Made by a program: the position numbers and the translations under genes. Shown piece after piece: positions 46,015 through 54,603 of a stretch of DNA of 64,000 bases. This DNA comes from CAZKXX01 sp964556705 (lineage in GTDB: Bacteria > Acidobacteriota > Terriglobia > UBA7540). Under the pieces are notes generated by a model that saw nothing but the letters and a program-made list of their open reading frames with translations, was not told where the DNA came from and ran no database searches. Location: positions 26,139 through 90,138 of the forward strand of contig CAZKXX010000001.1 of the NCBI GenBank assembly GCA_964556705.1, read 5' to 3'. Each line of letters starts with the position of its first letter. Position 1 is the first letter of the stretch.

Positions 46015-47937
46015 CTAGCTCCTCTCCGGCCCCCACCGCTCATACCAAAGCTCAAAGCACAGCACCGCCCACAGCACCTTGCGATGGTCGGCGCGGCGGC
46101 TCCAATGTTCTTCGAGCAGCCGCCGGACGAACCTGGCGTTGAGCACGCCCTCGCGTTTCAGCTTCGGTTCGGCCAGCGTATCCTCGACGAGCGGGCGCAA
46201 GCTGCCGCGTAACCAGTCGGCGATGGGGACCGAAAACCCGCGTTTCTGGCGGTGAACGATCTCGCGTGGCAGCCAGGGTTCGACGGCCTTCTTGAGCAGA
46301 TATTTCATCGTCCAGCCGCGGACCTTCAGTTCGGAAGGAAGCGCGGAGGCAAATTCAATCAGGCGATGGTCCAGAAAAGGCGTGCGCAGCTCGAGTGAAC
46401 AGGCCATGCTGGCTCGGTCGATCTTGACCAGAAGATTGTCTTCAAGATACATCCGAAAGTCCGTGTAGAGCGCGCCCGCGACGGCGTCTTCGAAGCGCAC
46501 GCCTTCGGTCACCGAGCGGAGGTAGTCTATCGCGCGCGCGCTCGGCTCGCGCCCGCACTTCCACTCCGGCGCGAGGAGCGCGTCCGCTTCTTCGGGCGAA
46601 GCCGCGGCGAACCAGATGGCATGGCGCTCCAGCGCCCCGCGCTCGACGTGGGCGAAAAAGCGGCGCAGGAAAAGGCCGGCCGAAACCGCCGACGAAGACG
46701 GCGGAACCAGCCGCGCCAGTTGTTCCACGAAGTTCCGGCGAAAGAAACGCGGCAGCCCGAGATAAACCTCTGCCACGCGCGCCCCGACGTGCGTCGGATA
46801 GCCGCCGAAGAGTTCGTCGCTGCCTTCCCCCGACAGCGCCACCTTGATGTGCTGCCGCGCGAATCGCGACAAGAGATACGTGGGCAGAACCGCCGGGTCG
46901 CCCAGCGGCTCGTCAAGATGCCCGGCGAGCGTGTCGAGCGCCTCGCGCAATTCCGGCTCGCCCGCTTCGAGCACGCGGTGCGTGGCGCCGAAGCGCCGCG
47001 CCACCTGGTCCGCATAAGGCGACTCGTTGAAGCCCTTGTGGGGAAAGGCGACCGAAAACGTGTTGATGTTGCCTGGTGAAAGCTCGCTCATGAGGGCGAC
47101 GAGCGTGGACGAGTCCACGCCGCCGGAAAGAAAAACGCCCAGCGGCACGTCGCTCACCAGGCGCGAGACGCACGCCTCGCGAAGGCGGGCGCGGAGCGCT
47201 TCCGCCAGCGCGCGCTCCTCCCAGTCGCTGACGATGGGGGGCGCCTCCGGCGCCCGGAGATAATCGGCGGGATTCCAGTAGCGCTCGAGGCGCGCGCTTC
47301 CCCCTTCGAGGACCATGCGGTGCGCCGCGGGGAGTCTGTGGACGCCCGAGAAAATGCTGCGCGGCCCCGGGACGTAGCCGTAGAAGAGGTAGAGCGCCAG
47401 CGCCTCGCGGTCCAGTTCGCGGCTGGCGCCGGGATATTCGAAGAGCGACTTCAACTCCGAAGCAAACACCAGCGTGCGGCCGTCGAGCCGGTAATAAAAC
47501 GGCTTCTCGCCCGCGCGGTCGCGCGCCACCACCAGTCGCCGCGCGCGGTCATCCCAGAGCGCCACGGCAAACATGCCGTTCAGTTCGCGGACGAAATCGG
47601 GCCCTCGCTCCTCGTAGAGGTGGGCCATCACTTCGCCGTCGGAGCGCGTTCGAAAGCGATGGCCGCGTTCCTCGAGGTCCGTTCGCAACTCGCGATAGTT
47701 GTAGATTTCACCGTTGAAGACGAGCGTCACCTCACCCGTCTCGTTCGAAAGCGGCTGGTCACCCGTTTCGAGGTCGATGATGCTCAATCGGCGGATCGCC
47801 AGCGCCAGGAATGGCCTCTCGAACCGCCCGGAGCTGTCGGGGCCGCGGTGGACGAGGCGCTCCGACATCGCCGCGATCCGCCCGCCGTGGGCGAGCGGTT
47901 CGAGGTCGAGGTTGAAGATTCCGCAGATGCCGCACAT
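46015..47937 (-). CDS. asnB: Asparagine synthetase B, glutamine-hydrolysing
   Basis: A 640-residue two-domain enzyme. The nucleophile is Cys2 of MCGICGIFNLDLEPL, followed by the class-II amidotransferase motifs RRLSIIDLETGDQPL, FNGEIYNYRELR and RTRSDGEVMAHLYEERG. The synthetase domain has the PP-loop SGGVDSSTLVALM and SGEGSDELFGGY. It makes Asn from Asp with Gln as nitrogen donor. AsnB-like enzymes are also common in exopolysaccharide loci, and here it lies 27 nt downstream of an ArnT-like glycosyltransferase. Confidence 0.96.
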   Translation of the reverse strand: MCGICGIFNLDLEPLAHGGRIAAMSERLVHRGPDSSGRFERPFLALAIRRLSIIDLETGDQPLSNETGEVTLVFNGEIYNYRELRTDLEERGHRFRTRSDGEVMAHLYEERGPDFVRELNGMFAVALWDDRARRLVVARDRAGEKPFYYRLDGRTLVFASELKSLFEYPGASRELDREALALYLFYGYVPGPRSIFSGVHRLPAAHRMVLEGGSARLERYWNPADYLRAPEAPPIVSDWEERALAEALRARLREACVSRLVSDVPLGVFLSGGVDSSTLVALMSELSPGNINTFSVAFPHKGFNESPYADQVARRFGATHRVLEAGEPELREALDTLAGHLDEPLGDPAVLPTYLLSRFARQHIKVALSGEGSDELFGGYPTHVGARVAEVYLGLPRFFRRNFVEQLARLVPPSSSAVSAGLFLRRFFAHVERGALERHAIWFAAASPEEADALLAPEWKCGREPSARAIDYLRSVTEGVRFEDAVAGALYTDFRMYLEDNLLVKIDRASMACSLELRTPFLDHRLIEFASALPSELKVRGWTMKYLLKKAVEPWLPREIVHRQKRGFSVPIADWLRGSLRPLVEDTLAEPKLKREGVLNARFVRRLLEEHWSRRADHRKVLWAVLCFELWYERWGPERS

Positions 47938-47964
47938 CAGAAGCCAGTGGCTGGTAACAAGCCG

Positions 47965-49794
47965 TCAGTTCGCCGGAGCCGTACCCCTTGGCGCGCCGAT
48001 TTTCCACACCGAGTGTCGCCACTCCGTCCAGAGCGGTTCGGCGTCAGGAGCGCGACGGAGAAACCGGCCCACTTCGCGGTTGCGGACCACAATGAGCAGA
48101 GGCTCGCGGGGCGCCGCCGCGTAGCTTTGGAACTCGTCTTCGTCCATCAGCAAGTCGGGGGCCCGAGGCCCCAGCGCCGCGCGCGCCTCCTCGCCCTTCC
48201 AGTGGGAAAGCCCCAGGGCCTTCAGCCGGCTCGCCACGTAGTTGCTGGTCGTTTCGCCGCCGTCCCAGGTGACGAGCCCGACGGGCCGGCCGAGATAAAA
48301 CGGGAGTCCGGTTCGAAAGGTAAAGAAACAAAAGACCGGCGTGTCGCGCTCCGGACTCGCCAGAATCTCCCCGGCGAGCGCGCGGCTGGAAAATCCCGCG
48401 GCGTAAACCCGAAGCGGATTGAGCCACCGCGCCACGAAAAGCGGTGTCATCAGCGCGGCCAGCGCGAACGAGGCCAGAGCCAGACGCCGCCAGCGCAGCC
48501 GCGCCGAGAGGTTTCTCCCAATCAGTCCCAGTGCCGCCAGGATGAGTCCTGAATAGAAAATGCTGGGCTTGAGCATGGCGAGAAGGGTTGAAGGCAGTTT
48601 GTCCACGAGCCGGTCTTCCACCCCTGTCATTTCCATGACTTGAGGAACGAAGGCCAGCAGGAGCCCGGCCAGGATGGTCAGGGCAAATCCCGCCGCCAAC
48701 CATCCGGGCCGGCGCAGGGCCGGCTCCGGACCCACCTCGCGCCAAGCCAGACCTGTCAGAATCGAGAGTGGGATCAACGCGGGGAGAAAATATCCCGGGA
48801 GTTTCGATCGCGAGACCGTAAAGAAAACAAAGACGACCAGCGCCCAGACGACAAGGAACAGGATGGGCTTGTTCGCCTCTTCGCGCAACTCCCGCCAGCG
48901 CCTGGCGCGGGCCACTCCGGCGCACAGAAGAAAGAGGCTCCAGGGAAAGAATCCCGCCAGGTAAACCGGAAGGTAATAGAACAGGCTCTGGCTGCGCCTC
49001 GCGCTGCGCGTCGCAAAGCGCAGGAGGCTCTCGTCCCACAGAGCGTACGCCGGAAACTCGGGATTGCGCACCGAAACGGCCACAAACCAGGGCAGCGCCG
49101 CGGCCAAGAACGCGAGGGCGCCGAGGCCCCAGTGAATCCTCTTCAGCTCGCGGAAACGTCCTCGCGCCGCCTGGAAGGCCAGAAGGGTCAGCAACGGGAG
49201 GAGAAAACCCACGGGCCCCTTGGTAATCGCCGCCAGTCCCATGGCGGCGAACATGAGGAGGGCGAGCCGCCGCGAGGAGAACCCGCCCGACTCGTAGAAC
49301 CAGAAACTCACCAGCGCGATGGCCACGAGCAGCGTCAGCGTCATGTCAAAGATGACGTAGCGCGCGAGGCCCAGGGCGAGCGGCGCGGTGGCGAAGACCA
49401 GCCCCGCGCGGAGGCCGGTCACGGGATCAAACAGCCGCCGAGCCAGAAACGCCACGAGCAGGACGACGGCCATCCCGGCCAGGGCTGAGGGCAGGCGCGC
49501 GGCGAATTCGCTGACCCCGAAAACCCGAAATGAGGCGGCGACCAGAGCAAAAAAGACGACGGGTTTGTCCAGATACGTGAAGGAATTGTAATGCGGCGTA
49601 ATCCAATCGCCGGACTCGAGCATTTCCGCCGCGACCTGGGCGTTGCGGCCCTCATCCGGCTCCATGAGCGGAAGGCGTCCCAGCCCGACGAAAAAAAGGA
49701 CCAGAGCAGCCGCGACCAGCACGGCCCCGTGAAGCTTCGCGGACGCGTACCAAGGCGGGCCGAAATTGAGAGACGGGGCGGGTGGCGTGGTCAA
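47965..49794 (-). CDS. ArnT-like/GT39-GT83 membrane glycosyltransferase
   Basis: A 609-residue polytopic enzyme with about 11-12 transmembrane helices. The first periplasmic loop has the catalytic LPLMEPDEGRNAQVAAEMLE, with Asp-Glu, and GDWITPHYNSFTYLDKPV, which binds the undecaprenyl-phosphate sugar. These enzymes move a sugar from a polyprenyl carrier to lipid A, protein or glycan on the outer side of the inner membrane. The GT2 gene upstream could make the polyprenyl-linked donor, so the pair may act together. The acceptor is unknown. Confidence 0.93.
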   Translation of the reverse strand: MTTPPAPSLNFGPPWYASAKLHGAVLVAAALVLFFVGLGRLPLMEPDEGRNAQVAAEMLESGDWITPHYNSFTYLDKPVVFFALVAASFRVFGVSEFAARLPSALAGMAVVLLVAFLARRLFDPVTGLRAGLVFATAPLALGLARYVIFDMTLTLLVAIALVSFWFYESGGFSSRRLALLMFAAMGLAAITKGPVGFLLPLLTLLAFQAARGRFRELKRIHWGLGALAFLAAALPWFVAVSVRNPEFPAYALWDESLLRFATRSARRSQSLFYYLPVYLAGFFPWSLFLLCAGVARARRWRELREEANKPILFLVVWALVVFVFFTVSRSKLPGYFLPALIPLSILTGLAWREVGPEPALRRPGWLAAGFALTILAGLLLAFVPQVMEMTGVEDRLVDKLPSTLLAMLKPSIFYSGLILAALGLIGRNLSARLRWRRLALASFALAALMTPLFVARWLNPLRVYAAGFSSRALAGEILASPERDTPVFCFFTFRTGLPFYLGRPVGLVTWDGGETTSNYVASRLKALGLSHWKGEEARAALGPRAPDLLMDEDEFQSYAAAPREPLLIVVRNREVGRFLRRAPDAEPLWTEWRHSVWKIGAPRGTAPAN

Positions 49795-49972
49795 AGGAGT
49801 GGTTCGATCTGCCGGTTCCCTCGACTCTGCTTCGGGATCCGCAGTTCGCTTCCCGATCGGCCGGGCGAGGGGCGCCGGGCGCGACGATCCTGGTTACAAC
49901 CTATTGCAAAACCTCGATTTGGCAAGTTAAATCTTTTGTTTTCAATGGGGCCGACCCCTTTTGCGACCACTT

Positions 49973-50770
49973 CTATCCGTCCGTATCACGACACGCCGGG
50001 ACGGCGGCGGCCGACTCACGGGCGGCTGGAGGCTCCAGTACCTCCATGACCGGCTCGAACTCCAGCCGGTTCTTCATCATCCAGCGGACGGCGTAAACAT
50101 CGCTGAGGCCTTTCATCATCCGTCCCCAGGTCCCGTACTTGGTCTTTCCCCGCAGGCGCGGGCGGTGGTGGACGGGAACCTGCACCACCCGAAAGCCATG
50201 CATTTTGAAGAGAGTCGGCAAAAAACGGTGCAGGCCGCGATATAGGTCGATCTTCTCGAGGCAGGCGCGCCGGTAGGCCTTGAGCGTGCAACCCGTGTCC
50301 TCGATGTTGTCCCCGGTGGCCCAGTTGCGAAAGCCGTTACCGATTCGCGAAGAAAGGCGTTTCCACGGACTGTCCCGGCGCTCGCGCCGCACACCGCAAA
50401 CGCAATCCCCATCGCGAAGCATTTCCACAAGCCGCGAAATATCTCGCGGGTCGTTCTGAAGATCGCCGTCCAGCGTCACGATGGTTTCTCCCCGCGCCAG
50501 ACGGAACCCTGCGGCCATGGCCGCCGTCTGCCCGAGATTCTTTCGGAAGTGCGCAACGCGGACGCGGGGGTCGGACTGTTGCTCCCGCCGAAGTTCGTCC
50601 AAGGTCGCATCGCGGCTGCCGTCGTCCACGAAAACAAACTCGAGGCCTCCCGGCCAGGGATCGAGCACACTTCGCAATTCCTCCAGAAGCGGACGGATGT
50701 TTTCCGCTTCGTTGAAGACCGGCACGACGAGACTGAGGGCCAGTGAGGGCACGGTGAGAGTTTTTCGCAT
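49973..50770 (-). CDS. GT2 polyprenyl-phosphate glycosyltransferase (DPM1/ArnC-like)
   Basis: A 265-residue GT-A enzyme without C-terminal membrane helices. LSLVVPVFNEAENI opens the nucleotide-sugar fold, EFVFVDDGSRDATL and TLDGDLQNDPRDI supply the DxD-type metal ligands, and RERRDSPWKRLSSRIGN and HHRPRLRGKTKYG are typical of dolichol/undecaprenyl-phosphate sugar transferases. It probably makes the polyprenyl-phosphate sugar that the following ArnT-like enzyme uses. The gap between the two is 178 nt. Confidence 0.95.
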   Translation of the reverse strand: MRKTLTVPSLALSLVVPVFNEAENIRPLLEELRSVLDPWPGGLEFVFVDDGSRDATLDELRREQQSDPRVRVAHFRKNLGQTAAMAAGFRLARGETIVTLDGDLQNDPRDISRLVEMLRDGDCVCGVRRERRDSPWKRLSSRIGNGFRNWATGDNIEDTGCTLKAYRRACLEKIDLYRGLHRFLPTLFKMHGFRVVQVPVHHRPRLRGKTKYGTWGRMMKGLSDVYAVRWMMKNRLEFEPVMEVLEPPAARESAAAVPACRDTDG

Positions 50771-51003
50771 ATCTGGGCCGGTGGCCCGGGCGTTTTCTAC
50801 CTACGAGCGTGTCATTTTAACACAGCTGAGGCCGGCGGCGCGGTTTCCTGCACAGCGAAAATCGGACCCAAGCCGTGTCTTTTGTGTGGCTTGTGTTGTC
50901 TCAGGCCACCTCGCGACGGTGGCAACCAGAATGCCCAAACATTTCTCAAAAGTTCAACGACCCGCGTAAGCGGGCAGGTTTCACCAGGCTTCGGGAGGTT
51001 GGG

Positions 51004-52038
51004 ATGTTTCGAGCCAGCGGCAAATTTCTACTCACAGCAGTTATCCTGACGTTTTTCAGTTTGGCGGCCTGCGACAACTTGAAGTTTTCCAAGGCGCCCG
51101 ACGACGGGGTGATCACGACCTCGATCCAAGCCAAGCTTTTTGAAGACCCGGTGCTCAAGACACGCGACATCCGCGTGTCGTCGCACCAAGGCGTAGTAAC
51201 GGTTTCCGGGAACGTACAGACGGAACTCGAAAAAGCCGCGGTCGAGCGCCTCGCCGGGCAAATTGAGGGTGTGAAAGAAGTGGTCAACGAGCTCGCTCTT
51301 CAGCCGGAGACCGCGGTTAAGGCAGAGGAACCCTTGATGGAAGAGCCGGGTCCGAAACCGGCCACGCGAGTGGAGCGCACGCGTTCAGCGCCACCGCCTC
51401 CGGCTCGACCCGCCGAGACTGCACAGGTCGTTTATAACCCTCCGCCAGCCGCCGCCGTACCACCCGCCGCGCAAACAGAAACGCCCAGGGCTGCGGAGCC
51501 GGCTCGGGCGCCGGCGCGCGAGCCTGAGGTTGTGACAATTCCGGCGGGAACCATCATCACCGTACAGATGATTGACGAAATTGATTCTGAGCGCCACCGG
51601 CCGGGCCAGGAGTTTGCGGCCATCGTGGCAGCCCCCGTGGCGTCGGGAGACCGTGTCGTGATTCCGGTCGGCTCCGACGCCCGCGTCCGTCTGGTGAACG
51701 CCGAGCAGGCCGGCCGGCTGGCCGGGCGGTCCGAACTGGAAGTCGAACTGGTCGGCCTCGCAGCGGGACAGAACACCTACTTTGTTGAAAGCAGCGTGCA
51801 CGAGAAGCAGGGCGCCTCGCGCGGCAAGCGGACGGCGGCGACCGTCGGCGGCGGCGCGGCGCTCGGCGGCTTGATCGGCGCCGTGGCCGGCAAGGGCAAG
51901 GGCGCGGCCATCGGCGCAGCCGTGGGCGCGGGAGCGGGAACTGCGGTCCAGGCCGCCACGAAGGGCGAGCAGGTCCGGATACCCTCCGAGACCAAGCTCG
52001 ACTTCACGCTCAAATCGCCGCTGAGCTTGAGTCTTTAA
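51004..52038 (+). CDS. BON-domain lipoprotein with glycine-zipper C-terminus
   Basis: A 344-residue lipoprotein with lipobox SLAAC and Cys23. A BON domain lies at about 35-100 (ITTSIQAKLFEDPVLKTRDI, then GVVTVSGNVQTELEKAAVER). A Pro/Ala-rich linker follows, then a beta domain (VVTIPAGTIITVQMIDEIDS, VIPVGSDARVRLVN). A glycine-zipper membrane-associating segment comes next (GGGAALGGLIGAVAGKGKGA) and a short beta end. BON domains bind phospholipid; such proteins support outer-membrane integrity. The ATG 51004 is chosen because the signal peptide starts there. A strong terminator follows. Confidence 0.88.
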   Translation: MFRASGKFLLTAVILTFFSLAACDNLKFSKAPDDGVITTSIQAKLFEDPVLKTRDIRVSSHQGVVTVSGNVQTELEKAAVERLAGQIEGVKEVVNELALQPETAVKAEEPLMEEPGPKPATRVERTRSAPPPPARPAETAQVVYNPPPAAAVPPAAQTETPRAAEPARAPAREPEVVTIPAGTIITVQMIDEIDSERHRPGQEFAAIVAAPVASGDRVVIPVGSDARVRLVNAEQAGRLAGRSELEVELVGLAAGQNTYFVESSVHEKQGASRGKRTAATVGGGAALGGLIGAVAGKGKGAAIGAAVGAGAGTAVQAATKGEQVRIPSETKLDFTLKSPLSLSL

Positions 52039-52092
52039 AAGCCTCACCTCGGGGCGGCTCGCCGCGCTGCCCTGAGGCTTTCCCTCCTCCAA

Positions 52093-52126
52093 CCCGGGGG
52101 CCTCTGCCCCCGGGCCTCTTTTTTTT
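52093..52126 (+). terminator. Strong Rho-independent terminator
   Basis: CCCGGGGGC at 52093-52101 pairs perfectly with GCCCCCGGG at 52106-52114 (loop CTCT), followed by CCTC and eight T at 52119-52126. It lies 55 nt after the BON lipoprotein stop. Confidence 0.85.
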
Positions 52127-52418
52127 GGGGGGCTTGTCGAGCCGGCCGCCGTTTCCTGAAAATCCTCCCCCCCTACATTCTGAGTAAGACTTTTGCGTCC
52201 CAAACCCCTCCGGCGCACAATATGCGCGAAACAGGCGCCCTGATCCGCTGCCCGGCCCAGTAGCAGCCTCCCTCGTTCCCGGAAATTCTGCGAAGCGAGA
52301 TCAGATCAACCGAGAGCCGAGGCATCTTTTCAGGGTGCACAGAGACCGGATCCGGCCAACGGACCGGCAATAACTTCGAGCTAGCCACTGCTCGTTTGGG
52401 AAAATGGAGGAAACCACG
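52127..52418. other. Intergenic region without recognisable gene
   Basis: The region lies between the terminator and a small ORF. I see no promoter of consensus quality or RNA gene. Confidence 0.4.
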
Positions 52419-52616
52419 ATGAAAGGCAGGACTTCATCCGTCGAAGTGCTGGTGAGGCAAGCGTTCGACTTGTTAATGGAGGCTCGGCGGAAACCCGAGG
52501 CGAACCGCCTGCTCTCCCTGGCGATTGCCTTCCTGAAGAGCATTCTCCGCGATTCCGACTTGGAGCCGTTTCCGGTCGTGGTCTCGATCCACGCGCTCAG
52601 GACGAGGAAACGATAG
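52419..52616 (+). CDS. Small hypothetical helical protein
   Basis: A 65-residue protein (MKGRTSSVEVLVRQAFDLLM onward), helical and basic at its C-terminus. GGAGGAAACCACG precedes the ATG at 52419; an ATG 15 nt earlier (52404) is less well placed. No domain is recognised. It is convergent with the XRE regulator gene, so it may be a separate small protein or part of the same accessory locus. Confidence 0.5.
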   Translation: MKGRTSSVEVLVRQAFDLLMEARRKPEANRLLSLAIAFLKSILRDSDLEPFPVVVSIHALRTRKR

Positions 52617-52668
52617 TCTCCCGCCAGGGAGTTGTGGCGGGGGTCGGGGGGACCGGGATCCAAATGTG

Positions 52669-53160
52669 CTAGCGCGGCGTCTTTTCGAGCTGGGTTGCCT
52701 TCTGGGAAGCTTTCAGTTGCGCGATCTCCTTCTGAAGCTCCCCGGCCAGGTCTTCCAGGATGCGCAACTGCTCGTGCCGGCGCTCGAGGGTAGCCTGGAG
52801 CTTCGCGACCTGGCGCTGCAACCGGGTGTTTTCGCGACGCAGGACCAGCACGCCCTCGGAGGGCGGGGGCACGCCCCTTCCCCCGCGCACCATGGGGGTG
52901 ACGGGCTGTCCTTCAGGGGAAATCGGGGCCACCTCGGCCTGGACCTGCCGAATCAGCGCGTCCAACTCCTTGCGTTCCGCGCCGGGGGGACAGAGCTGGC
53001 GCAAGGCGAGCAGGCGGGCGAGGTCCGGGTTGTTGCGACCCCGCTCCCAGTGCTGGACGGCGCCCTTGGTGGCGTTCAGGAGGCGGGAGAGCCCTTCCTG
53101 ACTGATATTCATCCTCTGGCGGACTCGGCGAACGACTTTCGCAGCGGTCAAAGATGCCAT
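52669..53160 (-). CDS. XRE-family regulator with C-terminal coiled coil
   Basis: A 163-residue DNA-binding protein. The N-terminal Cro/CI-type HTH spans about residues 5-60 (RVRQRMNISQEGLSRLLNAT, then KGAVQHWERGRNNPDLARLL). A middle region of about 50 residues is followed by a long coiled coil (LRRENTRLQRQVAKLQATLE, then LEDLAGELQKEIAQLKASQK), probably a dimerisation arm. It is divergent from a sigma-70 promoter at 53186 whose -10 box lies inside a palindrome (53205-53221), the likely binding site. MASLTAAKVV at 53160 is preferred over an ATG five codons upstream. Confidence 0.85.
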   Translation of the reverse strand: MASLTAAKVVRRVRQRMNISQEGLSRLLNATKGAVQHWERGRNNPDLARLLALRQLCPPGAERKELDALIRQVQAEVAPISPEGQPVTPMVRGGRGVPPPSEGVLVLRRENTRLQRQVAKLQATLERRHEQLRILEDLAGELQKEIAQLKASQKATQLEKTPR

Positions 53161-53185
53161 GATTTCAGCCCTCACAAAAAAGGTC

Positions 53186-53221
53186 TTGACAACTCATCAA
53201 TAATAGGCTAGTATCTAGCCT
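53186..53221 (+). promoter_or_regulatory. Sigma-70 promoter with overlapping palindromic operator
   Basis: TTGACA at 53186-53191, a 17-nt spacer and TAGTAT at 53209-53214 form a strong promoter reading away from the XRE gene. AGGCTAG (53205-53211) and CTAGCCT (53215-53221) form a perfect inverted repeat centred on the -10 box, well placed for repression by the adjacent XRE regulator. Confidence 0.75.
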
Positions 53222-53721
53222 CCCCCAGGGTCCGGCCTCCGGGAACTCGCCCCGGGGGGCGCCGCGCAGCGGACTCGGGGAAAATTCCCGAGTCGGCGCC
53301 TCGGGACTTTTCGCGGCCTGCTCACGGCCGCGATGGAGGGGGAAGGACCCGGCGATATTATTCAGATGGCGGCCCAAGTTCAAGGCCGAACCGTTCCTTC
53401 GCACCGCTCTCGATGCCGAGCGCCTTCGATGGCCACTTCCGCGCTCATCCCTTCCAGGTTCGCGCCATCCCTGGAATCAGCAGGCGGAGCCGGCCCGGGA
53501 GTTTCCCTTTCTCATCGGCATTTTCAAGCAGCGCCGGACTGCCTTTCCGGCGGCTCCCCGACCCGAAACCGCCGCGCGGCGCATGCGGCGACTATCATAC
53601 CACCAGAGGCAAGAAATGTATCCATCCCGGCGAGAAATTTTCGCCGGCGGATTCTCCGCCCCGAGCCGGACTACAGTTCCGGCAGGGCAACCCTTTACTT
53701 GAAAGATAAAAGGAGCGCGCC
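53222..53721 (+). other. Long structured leader or unrecognised RNA gene
   Basis: About 500 nt lie between the promoter and the next convincing start codon. Two hairpins stand near the 5' end: GACTCGGG 53272-53279 with CCCGAGTC 53287-53294, and CGCGGCC 53312-53318 with GGCCGCG 53326-53332. A frame from ATG 53333 is Arg/Pro/Ser-rich and lacks protein character. I cannot tell a long 5' UTR from a small RNA followed by a second promoter. Confidence 0.5.
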
Positions 53722-54108
53722 ATGTACCATACCCGTATCGAGCCTGAATTTCAACGGGGTCCGGACCCGGCTGCAAAGCCGCCGGAAGATCCCGCCCATT
53801 TGACCGCCCGTGCCACGCCCGCCCCCCCGGCGCAGGCCGAAGAGTCTGGGGCGCTTCGTCCGCTCCTGCCTCGATGCCGACAGCGGGGATGCGTTTATCC
53901 CTCTGCCGGTCCGCAGTTGGCCTTGTGCATTCACCACTTTCGGGAACGCCGGGAGCCCTCCCTGTTCCTTTCGCGGCAACCCAGCCTGACGCTGCTCGAC
54001 CGGGCCCGGTTCGGACTGACCACCCAGGATGACGACATCCGGTCCCGCTCTCTGGACCGCCAGCGATTCGCTCACGAGCGGGAGACGTTCCTGGACGAAG
54101 CAGCCTGA
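53722..54108 (+). CDS. Cys/His-motif hypothetical protein
   Basis: A 128-residue protein. After a Pro/Ala-rich N-terminal 45 residues, a compact core carries C-x4-C and C-x2-H (CRQRGCVYP, then LCIHHFRERREPSLF), which could bind zinc. It continues SRQPSLTLLDRARFGL and a charged tail. GGAGCGCGCC precedes the ATG. I recall similar short proteins in acidobacterial genomes, but no name. It lies between the XRE-controlled leader and a small HTH gene, so it may be the main product of that transcript. Confidence 0.65.
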   Translation: MYHTRIEPEFQRGPDPAAKPPEDPAHLTARATPAPPAQAEESGALRPLLPRCRQRGCVYPSAGPQLALCIHHFRERREPSLFLSRQPSLTLLDRARFGLTTQDDDIRSRSLDRQRFAHERETFLDEAA

Positions 54109-54147
54109 GGGCGGGGTGCACCCCTGCTAGCGACGGAGGAGAACGCC

Positions 54148-54411
54148 ATGAGCTACGCAGCGCGGGCGGCGAAGCCTGCCCTGTTCGAAACCCAAACCTC
54201 TGTAAGCACTGGCTTAATAGCCGAGATGTTTTCTCCTCGTACGGCCTGGCGCATTGTGCGTTCCAGAACCGGCAGCCCCCTCTCCAAGGCCTCGTTCTAC
54301 CGCTGGATCAGATCCGGGAAGGTCTATTCGGTGCGGCTGGGCTACCGGATTTACGTTCCCCGGCCCGCCTTGGAGGACGTCATCCGGCGTTGCCTGGAGG
54401 GGGAGCGCTAG
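54148..54411 (+). CDS. Small excisionase-like helix-turn-helix protein
   Basis: An 87-residue DNA-binding protein of the AlpA/excisionase or MerR-like HTH_17 type: FSPRTAWRIVRSRTGSPLSK, then ASFYRWIRSGKVYSVRLGYR and IYVPRPALEDVIRRCLEG with the wing. GGAGGAGAACGCC precedes the ATG. Such proteins regulate excision or act as local regulators; no integrase lies nearby. It follows the Cys/His protein by 39 nt. Confidence 0.75.
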   Translation: MSYAARAAKPALFETQTSVSTGLIAEMFSPRTAWRIVRSRTGSPLSKASFYRWIRSGKVYSVRLGYRIYVPRPALEDVIRRCLEGER

Positions 54412-54603
54412 TGAAACTCCGGAAGGCGGGCTTGGGCTTCCCTCCACCTCGGCGGAAAAACACTGTGTTCGAGGCTAATTTCTTGCCCGTCCGCCAGCAG
54501 CCAGAAAGTCTTTTTGTGCATCTGAATGAATGGACTCCGTGCCGCCCATTCGAGGCGCCAGCAGCGCTGGAATGCGACCGCAGGGCGCCCCCGGAAACTG
54601 CCG

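Noticed and set aside
53333..53803. A 156-codon frame inside the XRE-controlled leader
   Set aside because: Arg/Ser/Pro-rich with no domain character, no ribosome site, and it runs through the start of the Cys/His protein in another frame.
52404..54411. Prophage or integrative-element remnant
   Set aside because: An XRE and an excisionase-like HTH are present, but there is no integrase, attachment-site repeat, tRNA or phage structural gene.
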